From positions 8,959,896-9,023,895 of the forward strand of contig KL647289.1 in the NCBI GenBank assembly GCA_000727475.1: 64,000 nucleotides of DNA, in the 5' to 3' direction. The translations under genes were made by a program, and so were the position numbers. Position 1 is the first letter of the stretch. Each line of letters begins with the position of its first letter. A model generated the notes under the pieces. That model searched no databases and was not told the origin of the DNA. It saw nothing but the letters and a program-made list of their open reading frames with translations. Source of the stretch: Sarcocystis neurona. Lineage: Eukaryota > Apicomplexa > Conoidasida > Eucoccidiorida > Sarcocystidae. Of this stretch, positions 1 through 11,745 are shown one piece after another.

Positions 1-324
1 CTCCGCGTGGGCCACGGCACGGCCTCTCGCTGCTGCAGCAATGTCTTTGAAGCGTCTTCATCCACGTCGTCCTATTTGCCGACCTGTGTGTGTGTCTCTA
101 TCTGCGTCTCTCTGTGCCCCCTCCTGTCTCTCTACCGACCTCCCCCCTCTGTCACTCTCTGCATGTCTCGTCACTTCCTGCTGCGCTGCTTCTTTTGTCC
201 CTGCTGCTGTGGAGACAAGCTGCTGCGCTACCTAGGGTGCTGCAGCGCCTCGGGACTGGCATACGTACATACGGCGGTGCGTACCTAATACCCACGCGTG
301 AGGCTGCTCGCGCCTCTTTCTTAC
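1..324 (-). other. Intron and possible last exon of the Sfi1-like gene
   Basis: After the GTAAGA donor at 324 no further Sfi1 repeat is visible. One possible terminal exon is complement(171..206): a TCCACAG acceptor followed in phase 0 by QQGQKKQRSRK and a TGA stop at 171-173. It is too short to support on its own, and the true last exon may lie beyond the window edge. Confidence 0.2.
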
Positions 325-579
325 CAGTTCCTGCAGCCCCTTGCACTGCGCACGAAAGCGAGAGTAGCGCCACCAGCTCGCCTTCCACTGCTGCCAGCAG
401 CTGCTCAGCAAGCGCCGCTGTCGGTGCTGCTCGAGCGTCCGCAGCAGGTGCTGTTGCTGCTGGTAGCGTCGCCAAGCAGCAAAGGCGTTCCGTCTCGAGC
501 GCTGCTCCACCCGCTGCCGCAGTTGCTTCCTCTCCGCCACAGCAGTCTTCCACAGCTGCAGAGCTCGCCGCTGTAGGTG
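325..579 (-). CDS. Second exon of the Sfi1-like gene
   Basis: An 85-codon exon starts after an acceptor (GGTATTGCAG on the minus strand) with HLQRRALQLW and ends GLQEL before a GTAAGA donor, in phase 0 at both ends. It holds three Sfi1-type units (RRALQLW, RNAFAAW, LLSSCWQQW). The preceding exon ends in phase 0 at 1630, so the two join without a frame change. The join MAQALRQ-HLQRRALQLW itself makes a plausible repeat. The intron between them (580..1629) is CAG/CTG-rich. Confidence 0.6.
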
Positions 580-3500
580 CTGCAATACCAGCAGCAGCAC
601 TCAAGCCCGCAGCAGCACTCTCCCCACACACTTCAACAGAAAACGTGTCCTTGTGCAAACAGACGAAGCAGATCCGCTGCTGCACTAATGGACATCCTTT
701 TCTTTTCATTTCTCTTGCTCTCTCTATATACACGTACATATATATATATGTATGCATACTTATCTATTTAGACGTACACACATAGAGAGGAGGGAAGCAG
801 CCCTTGCATCTGCCGCAGCGTACACTAACAGTGTGACAGTGGTGTAGAAAGAGCGAGAGCACAGCTGCTGCGCATGCAGGTCCATGTTATACACATATGC
901 ATGCATATAGGAAGAGACACGGATACACAACTTGTAGCTGGAGGGAAATTCAGGAAGAAGGTGCTATCGCTAGATGCTGCAGCCGGTCGTGTTTTCCTCT
1001 CCTTTGCCTTCAACTGCCTCTGCGGCTGCATTTCTTGTTTGCTCTCTCCGCAGCTGCTGCATGAAGACAGAGAGCACCAGAGCAGCTGCCCTGCGGCCGC
1101 ACAGAGCAGCAGCCGCTGCAGAATCACCCGCGCGGCCTTCTCTACCTGCAGCAGCGTTTCCGCTGGCAGCAGCAGAGAGAAGCAGCGGCAGGAGGATGAG
1201 TGCGCGCGGCGCGGGTGCAGGAGTCGCAGCCGTGGGGAGACAGCAGCAGCTGCACGACGGCAGCAGGAAAACGCAGAAAAAGCGGCAGGACTGCCTGTGC
1301 GGCAGCGCCCCTCTTGCAACAGCAGCAGCAAAGCGTCAACGCGAGCATGCACTTCCTCAGGAAGACAGAAAAATAGAAAGATTATGCGCCTTCGCCGGAG
1401 GATCACTTGCTGGTGCTCCAGCAGGACCTCACTTGCAGCGGCAAATTTAAGGACGGGGACGCAACGCCTGCAGCAGCAGGAGAGCAACAGATGACGCATG
1501 CATAAGCAGCTGCCCCAGGCTAACGCAGCAGCTACAGCAGAGCAGGCGGTTGACTATCGTGTGTGGTCGTCCTTCACTTGTTGCAGCTGAAGCAGGAGCG
1601 CAGTGGCACCTTATCTTGCTGCCTCGTACCTGTCTAAGAGCCTGCGCCATGTAGGGGACTGCTGCGGAAACTCGCGGCAGGTGTACAGACACCTGAGGTG
1701 TCAGAGGCACCAGCGACAGCAGTTCAGCATTCTCCGCGCTCGTTACTGCTGCTGCTCTGGACGGTCCCACTTCTTCCTGCCGTGCGTCGAGGCGACTGCT
1801 GCAGCGCCACAGATGCAAGCAGCTGCCAAGCGAACTGCTGCTGCGACCCTGCCGGTGCTGCGGTTGCTGCTGCTGCAGCACGGTGCTCAGGAAGCCTACA
1901 GCTTTAAGAATGCCGCAAATCTGGGCAGCAGACAGCTGCTCCAGGGGAAGCCTGGTAGCCTTGCAAACGCTGATTTCGTGTCTCCAGCTTCTAAAGACAC
2001 GTCTAAGCAGCCGCTGCCTTTGCCGCGCAGCCGCTGCAGCGATGGCAGCGCGTCGCTCCTGCTGTCGCTGGCTGCTATGCTGCTGCCAGTATGTGAGACA
2101 TCGTCGTAGCAGCTGCGCACGCGCCTGCTGTGTCGCCTGTTGCTGTCTTCTCCACCTGCTGCGGCCTTTTGCGCTCCACTGACCCCACACTTGCTGCAGC
2201 AGCCGCTGCTGCTGACGCTTCGTCGGCAGCCGCTGCGCCCTTTCGTGCAAAGCCAGCTTTCGCTGTTGCCGCTGCTGCAAGAACACCGTAGCAGCTCGCC
2301 ATCCCTGCAGCACCTGCCGCAGCAGCAGCAGTTCTTTCTCTCGCTGCTGCTGCCGCAGGCGCTGCTGCCACTGCCGCCACACCCAGAGCAGCCGCCGACT
2401 GGCCACAGCCTCCTGTTGCTGCCGCAGCTGCTGACGCCGTGCAACGGCCGCATGCCAAGCCAGCAATGCACGACGACGTACACGGTCCTCGCGGCCTACG
2501 CTAAGTGCTTCTTGCTGCCTTCTTTCCTCCTTTAGTCGCTGCCAGCTCCGCAGGATCCTGCGCAGCTCGGAGTATATCGCCCGCTGCTGCACCGCAGCTG
2601 CTGTTGCTGCTGCTCTGCGACGGCTCGCTGCAACGTGTGCCCATCGCTGCACCACAGCAGCCCCGTGCAGACGTCGCAGTGCTGCTACGGCACTCGCGGC
2701 GGCTGCAGCCTCCACTTCCTCCTCTTCTTCCTCTGACTGATGTGCCGGGGGCCCGCCCAACACGTGGAGCTTCGTGAAGCGAGACCGAGGCAAAGAAACA
2801 CTTTGCTGCTGCTGCTGCTGTAGAGCGTGCTGCTGCTGCAGCAGCTGGAGGCGAGGGAGTGACGACTGACGATGCTGACGGCGCAACGCAGTTTGCAGCA
2901 GCTGCTGCTCGTCCTGCTGCTGCTGCTGCTCACGCATGTGCGCCTCAATGTGCTGCTGCCGCAACAGAAGCTCTTCCAGCTGCTGCTGCAGATGCTCCAG
3001 CTGCTGCGTTCGGCTGCTCGGCGGGGTATCCCATGGCACTGCAGTGGACGGAGAAGCACGCTCGTCTATGGCGAACGAGGCTCCCTGCGCTTCTTCTTGC
3101 TGCTGCTGCTGCAACAACAACATCTGGTGCTGCTGGGGAGTCGGCAGCGGCTGCGTCAGCGGCTGCCACCGGGTCGGCAACGGCTGCGTGAGCTGCTGTT
3201 GCTGCCCGGGTTTCTGCCATCCCTCCCGGTGATGGTGGCGGTGGTGCTGCTGCTCTTCTTCAATTGGCCGCTGCTGCTGCTGCTCCACCTTGCCTTTCGT
3301 TTCTAAACTGAGCTGCGGCTGCCGCCTTTGCGTCTCTACCTGTGGCTGCTGCTGCAGCTCGCCAGCTGTTAAAGCACCTTCCATCGCTGCGGCTGCAGAG
3401 AGGAGGATCTCCTCCGTGAGTATCAGATCTGCGTTACCCACAGCAAATCGCCGAGCCGCAGACAGAGCGGAAGAAGAAGTAGCAGCTGCAAGAGAAGAAC

Positions 3501-6500
3501 GAGCAGCAGGGCGGGCAGCAGCGACTAACCCAGCAGCAGAAGCTGGCCGCACCGCAGATTCTGCGTGCGCTGTTGTCCCATCTGCTGCACCAGGAGAGAG
3601 CGACGCATGCAGCGCTGCTGCTGCAGCCGCCAAATCTGCTGCTGAAGGCGCAGCAGCCTGGGGTGAAAGGGAAGCAGCAGGACCCTCAGCTGCAGACGAC
3701 TGCACAGCAACAGGCAAAGCGCACAGGGCAGCAGCGCGTTTACCACCTGCTGCTGCGGAACACACACCCGTGGTTGCTCCTTTGGTTGCCGGGCGAGCAT
3801 TAGAGACAGCTGCAGCAGCGGTTGTTCCGCGCGGGCGGAAAGGCGGCGCTATCGCTCCTGCTGCTGATGGAGACGAAAAACAGCAGCCCGGCACTTCACC
3901 AGTAGCAGACGTGGTCCCCCGTGCAACAGCACCATTAGCCGGCGCAGCAGCTGCCGCAGCACCATGGGCAGTAGCAGCAGCAGAAGCACCAAATGCAGCA
4001 CGAGTGGGAGCAGCAGAACTTGAAGACGGATCCTGGCTCGCAGGTACCGGGTCGCGCGGCAGTAGCGACATAGCCACAGGTAACGAAGGCGGCGTAGAGG
4101 GCACATCAAGAGCGGGTACAGCAGAGTTTTGCGGAGACACAGCAGCAGCAGCACTCAGGGTTGACGTTTCGTTTTCTTTCTCGGGTAACACGGCAGTTGT
4201 AGACGTCAGAGGAACGCCGCAGCAGGAGCAGCAGCAGATCCGCTGCTGTCGTTGACGTGGGGAGGATGGACCGAAGGTGTGCAGCAGTACGTCCGTTGCT
4301 GCGTCGCCTGCACACGCGTCGCACTCACCTGCAGCACCACCGGTCGCACGCTCTTGCTGGCGATGCGCGCGCTGCACTGCCTGCTGCTGCTGCTGTCTCG
4401 GGTCGTGCAGGAACACGGAACCACTTACTTCTGCTGCTGCCGCAGAGCCGCCGCTTACGACTAGCTGCCGAGACGGAGGCGGAGAACGCGGGGGACGCTG
4501 CTGTGACTGACTCGATGCTCGAGCAGGGGCGGCAGCAGCTGGTGCTGCATCGGACGTGGGGCGGTGGCCTGAGCGGCTTGTTGCTGAGCCACCGGCAGCA
4601 GCACCGGCTGCAGGGGCCGCCGCCCCGGCAGCCGCAGGGGCAGCACCAGCGTCAGGCGCGAGTCGAGCACCAGGAGAAACAGAAGAAGCAGCAGCGAGGG
4701 CAGCACAGGTAGCGGCTGCTGTTTCTGCGCGGCAGTGCCTGGCGATAGCAGCAGCAGGACCAGCAGCAGGTGCGGAGGCATGCCCCACAAGAGCAGCAGG
4801 GCCGCCTCGTGCCTCTGCAGCGTCGGAAGAGACAGGAGGCTCGAAGGCAGCAGATTCAAGGAAATACGCAGGGAGTGTGCAGCCGCCTGATGGCGTGCCA
4901 GCCTGCAGAGGCGCAGCGGCAGGAGACAAGGACGGAGGAGAAATCGGCGACAGCAGTCTCCACTGGGGTGTACGTACACCCGAAACGGAAGTTCTCTGCG
5001 TCACACTGTGCAAAGAAGGTTGTTGCAGATGTTTCTGTTGCTCTGCTAAAACAGAAGGCGACCAGCTGCGCGGCTCCCTCCCCTTCCACACGACAAGTAC
5101 TCGTCTCCTCTGTCCCTCTGCTTCTGCTCTCGCTGCTGAGAATGCGGTTCCTCCTGTCAGTCCTGCTGCTGCTGCTGCCGGTGCTGCTGCGTCTGCTGTC
5201 GGTCCTGCCGCGGCTGCTGCAGGTCCTGCTGCTGCTGTTCTTGCGGAAATGTCCTCTGCACCACCAGCGGCAGCGGGCCAGAAGGGAGTCAGCGCACCCT
5301 CACCGGCGGCCCCCTCGGCCTGCGCTACGGAGCTGCTCGCTGCTGCTGCTGCTGCCAGGGGTGCCGCATCAGCACCAACGACGCGAAGGAAATGCTGCGG
5401 CTGCTGTTGCCTGGCGCAGTCGACAGGGTCCTCCCCAGTCGCTTCAGACGAGCGTCTTACGGCAGCAGCAGCCTCTAAAGAAGAGGCAAGCTCAACTGAA
5501 CTCTGCTGCAGGTTTTCCCCCCATTCCTCTGCACTGTCTGCAGCAGCAACAGCACTGCAATGGGTGAGCTGCGCAGCAGGTGCTGCAGCAGCGGAGGCAG
5601 AAAGCCCCGGCTGGAGTGCAACAGGCAGCTGCAGCCCGGGTGGCCAGGTTCGGTGCGAGGCAGCTACAGCAACAGAAGAACGGTCAGCCGCAGTCGCGGC
5701 AGCAGCTGAAGCCTCGGCACCAGGACACGCTACACGAATGTCTTCTGCAGCAGCATCGACTGTCCGTTCAGCAGCAGCAGCAGAAGGGGAAGTGGAGAAA
5801 CGAAGAGGGCGGCTCGCTTGAAGAGCGCGACACACACCGAGTGGATGTGATACTGCAGCAGAAGGCTGCGCGAGCAGCAGCTGGTCCTCGTCCGTCGCCT
5901 CGGCAGAAGCAGCGGTGAGGCCGCACTGTTTTCTCCTAATTTCTTCTCCATTTCCACACTCTGCTGCAGCTGCTGCAGCAGCAGTGCTGTCTGCCTGCAC
6001 AGGACTCCCCGCAGTCGAAGTCTGCCTGCAGACTCGGGGGGGGGCTGCTGCTGTTTTCACCTGCGGCACCCCCTCCACTCGCATTTGCATTGCCGAGCCA
6101 CCGCGCCTCTGCAGCAGCAGCAGTTGTTTCCACGAGGGGCACCCCAAGCCCGTCTCAGCTGCTGGTGCGGCTGCTGCTGGTGCTGCTGCTGCTGCTGCGA
6201 ATGTCGCTGCCGCGGCTGCTGAACGAGATGCGCTGAAGCTCCTGCTGTGGGGAGAGGGCCACGGCTGAGGCTGCAACGTTCGCAGCTCAGGCCCTGGCGT
6301 CGCAGAATACTGCTGCTCGTGCTGCGGACTCGGTGCAGCTGGGACGCTGCTGAGCGGCAGCTGTTGCTGCCGCCGCAACGGTGGCGCTGCTGGTGTGAGA
6401 CTAGGCTGCTGCTGCTGTAGGACAGCGCAACCTTTTGAACTTGTACGGTGTTGCTGTAGCTGCAGCATTCGCTCTGCCGGTATTGTCTCGGCTAAAGCAG

Positions 6501-6942
6501 CAAGGGCAGAAGCATCTGCTGCTAATGCTGCTGCAGCCGGGGGAGGTCTGCTGCTGGCCCTAGGGCAAGTCTTTCTTCGTCCTGCTGCTGCGGTTGCTGA
6601 CAGTCCTGCTCCCGCAGCTCGCGGATGTAGCAACGGTGCCGGTGCAACCGCCGCTGCTGCCGCGTGGGTTGCCGCGTCTACTCCTGATGCAGCTGCAGGC
6701 GAAGCCGAGAGGGCTGCACTCAACGGCGCTGCTGCGCGGACGGCCACGTCCTCTTGTAATGTAACAGCAAGTGTTTCCGCCCGAGAGGCTGCAGCCGAGG
6801 CAGTCGGAGAGAGAGCGGCTGCAGGAGGAGAGGGAGCCCCAGCTCCTTCTGCAGCAGCAGCAGCTACTGTCGCACGACGTCCTGGGAGGGGGTCGCAGGT
6901 CGCAGATGCTGCTGCCAATGCTGCTGCTGGTATGGGAGCCAT
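325..6942 (-). CDS. Sfi1-like centrin-binding repeat protein (3' end unresolved)
   Basis: Sfi1-family proteins are long alpha-helical rods that bind centrin at the centrosome or spindle pole through repeats ending in Leu-Leu-x(3)-aromatic-x(2)-Trp. The proposed CDS is complement(1630..6942) joined to complement(325..579). The ATG at 6942 begins MAPIPAAALA. Roughly the first 1,300 residues are Ala/Ser/Pro-rich and then Gln-rich low complexity with no recognised domain. An acidic run (EEEEEE) precedes about eight Trp-anchored repeats, for example LLRRVFRSW, LLRRCLTYW and LLQQVWGQW, at about complement(1980..2710). Exon 1 ends at a CAG|GTACGA donor in phase 0. Exon 2 starts in phase 0 after TTGCAG and carries three more repeats. 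The Sfi1 assignment rests on repeat pattern and spacing, seen directly. Centrosomal function is inferred from the family. The poly-Ala part is less certain to be translated. Confidence 0.6.
1980..2710 (-). other. Sfi1-type repeat block in exon 1
   Basis: About eight units of 23-35 residues each end in a Trp preceded by Leu/Ile/Val. In order they are AVVQRW, LRRILRSW, RRALLAW, LLWVWRQW, LLRQVLQGW, LLQQVWGQW, LLRRCLTYW and LLRRVFRSW. Basic and Gln-rich linkers separate them. This is the least repetitive part of the exon at the amino-acid level and the part that identifies the gene. Confidence 0.65.
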
Positions 6943-9900
6943 GCATGTGGTGAGGCGTGGAGGCCTGTAAATGTGCTGCAGCCGTGGGGATTGTTCTCGA
7001 CAGCAGCTGCTGCTTTTTCCTTTTCTGGGCGTTCTCTCTCTGCTGCTTCTCCTCCTTCGCCGCGCGGCAGAGGGCCCCTGCAGCCGCGGCAGAGTGGAGC
7101 TGCTGCAGCTGCTGCAGTGGAGAGCAGCAGGAAGTCAGTGAGGAGCCACTGCAGCAGCGAGGCCAGCACAAGGAACGCTGGACAGCTGGCAGCAGTGCAT
7201 GCAGATACCGTATCCCAGCAGCCGGGCACGGCATCGTTGATGTAATCTTCAAGCAAGGACGACGAGTCTGCGACACAGCAGCAGCAGCAGCTTCTGCAGG
7301 AGAAGCAACGGTGCTGCTCCGCTGCTGGCGGCCTCTTTTCCCTCTCACTTCTTAGTACACTGTACTGCTCTCCTCCCGAACACGAAGTCCATACGAGTGC
7401 CTATTTCTACGGATTTATGGGCGCTCTATATGAACTGCACTCCTGCGCTTCTCTCTCAAATACATACACATGCACTTGAATATATGTATATACATATACT
7501 TATATATATATGTATATGTATGCTACTGCTTCCCCTCTCTCTCTCTGTGGAGCTACGTAGCGTGCGTGGTCACGCTGTCCTGGGATGCTCCAGCCGTCTC
7601 CGCAGCTGCTGCTGCTCCTCCTCCCCCTGCTGCTGCTGCTCCTGTTGCTGCTGTTGCTGCAGACGATGCCACCTCGCCTGTCTACGAGCATCGTTATTCA
7701 CTGCTGCTGCCGGCAAAGCTACCCCACTGCTGACGCCGCTGCTCACCAGCTTCAGCTGCTGCTCCTGCTGTTGCTGCCCTTCTCACACAGCTGTTGTCAG
7801 TGCCACACTGTCCTGGCTCCAGCTGCTGCTGTTATGCTAATGCTCGCACGACGCTGCTGCAGCTCATTTCTACAGCGCTCCTGCTGCCGAGGACATGCAC
7901 AGCTCGGCTGGTGTACCTACACCTGAACTGACGACTGCACAAGCTGCAAGAACTTCCGTCAGACGCTCTCTCACCCATCACCAAAAACTCTGCCTCGACT
8001 GCTGCTCGGCGGTCAAGAACTATGTGGCTACAAGTCTCATTCTACGCGTACATATATATATACACACAAACATACGACCTCTCATATATATACACACACG
8101 TGCCGCCGCTTCCTGGTGCCAGCTGCTGCTGCTGCTGCGGTGGAGGAGCTGCCAGCAAGATGCCAGTTGCAGCTATAGAAACAGCAAGTGCTACTGCCCG
8201 TATAGCAGCGGTGCTGCAGGACATTGATGACGGGACTTTGTCAGCTGCAGCTTGTGGTCCTCAGCAGCTGCTGCTGCCTCTGTTGGCGCTGCTATCCTCG
8301 GAGTTGCGGCTCTTGCAGCAGCTGCCGTTCTCTCGTAACTGCAAGCGGCTGCTGCTGCTGCTGCAACTCGAGGCTGCGGTGGGTGTTGTTAACGAGCTGC
8401 TGCTGTCGTGGGAAGTGTCGCTGGTGCTCCTGGAGCTAGGGCTGCTGCTGCTGCTGACTGATCTGCCGCTGCTGCGGTTGGAGCCACCGCTGCTGCTGTG
8501 GCGGTTGCCGCTGCTCGTGCGGAGCTGCTGCTGCGGCCGCAGTGGCAGCAGCTCCTGCTGTGGCCGACGTTCTACCTGCTGCTGTCGCCGACGCTCGAAC
8601 TGCTGCCGTGGCCGACGGTCGACGTGCTGCTGCTGTGTCGGGAATGCTGCTGGCGCTACCGTCACTCTTGGCCCGCACCCGTGACTGGCAGCGTGTTCTC
8701 GGTGTTCGCTGCAGGTGAGGCAGGTTCCCGCGCATCGCTGCGGACTAAAAAAGGCAAACGTTTCTTGGGGTTGGTCCTGTGGCAGAGCAGGCACGACGAG
8801 GAGGGACGGCGGCAGAGGGGAAGTAAAGGATATGGCGGCCAGAGAAGGAAGATGCCTAGCGTACGGACCACGGACACGAGGTGCGCGTCAACCACCTCGA
8901 TACACGGGGTAATTCTACATGAGTCCAGCAAACTTAGCAGCGAGGAAGTTCAGCAGCAGTGACAACAGAGAAGCAGACGAAGAATCCGCAGCATACGCAG
9001 AAACACGTGCGACACTCTGCGCATGTCCACAAAAAAAATTCAGACGGCAGCTGCACGCCCACCTGCAGCAGCAGCAGCAGCAGCACGAGCAGCACGACGA
9101 CGAGCAGCCGCAGCAGCTGCGCGGCAGGGTGCACGCGCGTGCTCCGCGTAAGACTTGGTCGGTGTTTTTCTGTTTTTCGCCAGAGTTGTACACACGCACG
9201 ACATGCGAGGAAAATCTCCACAGCTAGAACAAGTTCGCACTTCCCCTACATACCTGTGCACACACACGTACACAAACACCAGGCATATACGGGAGTGCCC
9301 GGCAGGACTCCGTCCCGTTAGACAGAGCACTTACTGTCCTTGCACACGAACATGCAGAGAAAAAGAGCCGTTGCTCCTGCTGCTGCTGTTGCACGTGCTT
9401 CTGCTGATCTGCGCACACCACGTGCATCCCCTCCCCTCCTTCCCGCCAGGCGCTGCTGGGGCTCCTCCTCGCGTCTTCTTGCTCACTGGCCCCGTTGCTG
9501 CAGCTGCGCTTGCTGCTGCTGCTGCTGCTGCCGTGTCGCTCTGCTCGCTGCGAGGGGGGGGCGTGCCGGCTGCTGCTGCCGTGCTGCTGCTGCGGCCACT
9601 GTCGCTACGAGAAGGCGCTGCTGAGCGCTACTGCCTTGCTGCTGCTGCTGCTGCGAAGCGACAGAGCAGCGCTTGTCGTTAAGACATTCCTCCATCGACT
9701 CTCCAAGCCAGAGCACGACTAGCGAGAGCACACACGAAGAGGAGAAGAAGCGGGAGGAGGTAGCAGCTGCTGCTGCGCATGCTGCTACTGCTTCTGCCGC
9801 TGCTTGCGCTGCTGCTTCTGGTGCTGCCGCTGCCTACTCCGTCGCCCGGAAGAAGCACAGAAGCGTTAGTGCCAACGAAGCTAACATGCATTCCGCAACC

Positions 9901-11745
9901 TAGCAGCAGCACGCTGGCGACGACTGCGAAGAAGAGAAACCTGCTGCTGCTCTTGTCTGCCACGGCTGCTGCTGCTTCTGCTGCCGGTGCTGATCTGAGC
10001 AGCGCACTGTCTGTTTTGCTGTCGCCTCTGCGGCGGCGGGTACAGCGGTCGCTGCTGCTCTGCAGGCGTTGGTGGTGCTGCGGGCATCTCAACGTCGCGG
10101 AGCAGCGGGTGTGGCAGCAGCCGCAGGGCGTCGGCCTGCTCGTGTTGACATGCGCACCACTGCCTCAACCCGAAGGCCGCAACGACAGAGCAGCTGTGCC
10201 AGCAGCAGCGTAGCAGCAGCGTGGCAGCGGCAGCAGCTGTAGGAGCAGCAGCAGCTGTAGGAGCAACGGCAGCGGCAGCTGCTGCAACGAGAACCGTATG
10301 CGAGTTATCGGCGGCGTTGCTGCAGCATGTAAGAATTCCTTTAGTAGGACGATCGCAACGGCACGACACGGTGGCAGTAGAAGCCGAAAGGACAGAGTTG
10401 CATATATCTTCTTTCTTTTTCTCGGTGATCCTGTGCCCCGGAGCGAGAGGAGAAGCAACTCGCGGCGGTGCTGCAGCACTGCCGTGTGTCCCTCGGTTCC
10501 CTGCAGTTGACTGTCCTTCCACGGCCCATTGCTACAATTCCGCGGCTCAGTTTATACACTGAACATTTCCACGTGGAGAAGCCCAAGCAGCAGCAGCAGC
10601 AAAACAGCGACTGCTGCAGCGGCACGACCGGCCCGTGGACAAACAACAGCGTCTACACAGCACAACGGGGCCATGACCGGCAACAACGCAGCCACGTGTG
10701 GTGATACAAACGTCCGGCAGTTTCGTGGCAGCGGCAAGTCCTGCGGCGCGCGGCTGGTCTTTTATGTGCAGCATCTTGCACGCAGCCAGAGCAGCAGGAG
10801 GAGATAGTGGCGAGACACGACACGGACCGGGGCTGCTTGCTGCAGGTGCAAAGACAGCAATAGCAACTCTGGCAGCATGAACCCCCGGCCGACAGGGACA
10901 CATACGGCAAGCACGCGGCAACCGCAGCAGCAGCGCCGCGGACAGCAGAAGCGACAAAACAGCAGCAACAGCAGCATGAAGACCCGTCTCGAACCGCCAC
11001 TTCTCCTAGTTGTGCGGGACCGCAGCACATAGGTTGCGGCCTCCAGCTCCATCAGCTGTCCAGCGTCGAGGCAGCCGCTAGCTACTGCCTACGCACGGGA
11101 GCGAAAATTCTCATCCCCACCCCAGCGCCGTTGAAGAGAGAGGCACACAGGTGCGAGTCACAGGGGAGCAGCAGCTGATGCCTTAAGCGGCATCAACGCT
11201 GCTGCCGCGTCTCTCCTGTCACCCGCAGCTATAGCAGCTGCTGCAGGCGCAGCGCCATACCGGCAGCAGCTACTACGCAAAAGAGCAACACGCGCTGCGG
11301 CCACAGCAGGACCAGCAGCAGTGCCTGCAGCCCCAGGAGACACAGGAACAACACACACGGTGAGGGCGCCCACGGCAGGGGCCGCAGCCGCGGAGGAGAT
11401 GGGAAAGGCTCTGCGGCCACGAAGGGGCAGCAGGAGGTGCCTGCGTAAGTAGACGAGCTGGCAGAACTGCAACACCACCGGCAGCAACGGCAGCCGTACA
11501 ACCGCGGAGAAACGAGAAACTCAGCGACAGCACTGGAAGCTGCAGCAGTGCAGGAGCAGCCGCAGAGCAACAGCAGGAGCAGCAGCAGCAGGAGCAGAAG
11601 CAGCAGGAGCAGCAGCAGCAGCAGGAGCAGCGAATGCAAGAGTAGCAGCACCAGGTGTCTCGGAAGTCCCAGGGTGTTTGCGGGAGCAGTAGTACCGCGT
11701 GTCTCCTTCCTGTCTTGGGTAGCCACAACGGGAGACGGCTGCCTG
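6943..11745. other. Gap between divergent genes
   Basis: This 4.8 kb lies between the ATG of the minus-strand Sfi1-like gene and the first ATG of the plus-strand Gln-rich frame. It holds CTG/CAG clusters (7.58-7.86, 8.10-8.65, 9.05-9.13, 9.36-9.68, 9.75-10.30 kb) and TA/GTATAC microsatellites (7,470-7,530; 8,050-8,100). Open frames here are poly-Leu, poly-Ser or poly-Ala readings, and I recognise no conserved protein. An acidic peptide (EDYINDAVPGCWDT, about complement 7,210..7,260) sits between a possible acceptor and donor and could be an upstream exon of the Sfi1-like gene. Promoters of both flanking genes should lie here. Confidence 0.4.

Noticed and set aside
8022..8684. Long plus-strand Leu-rich frame
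   Set aside because: It is a reading of CTG runs with no non-repetitive conserved core, and the opposite strand is equally open.
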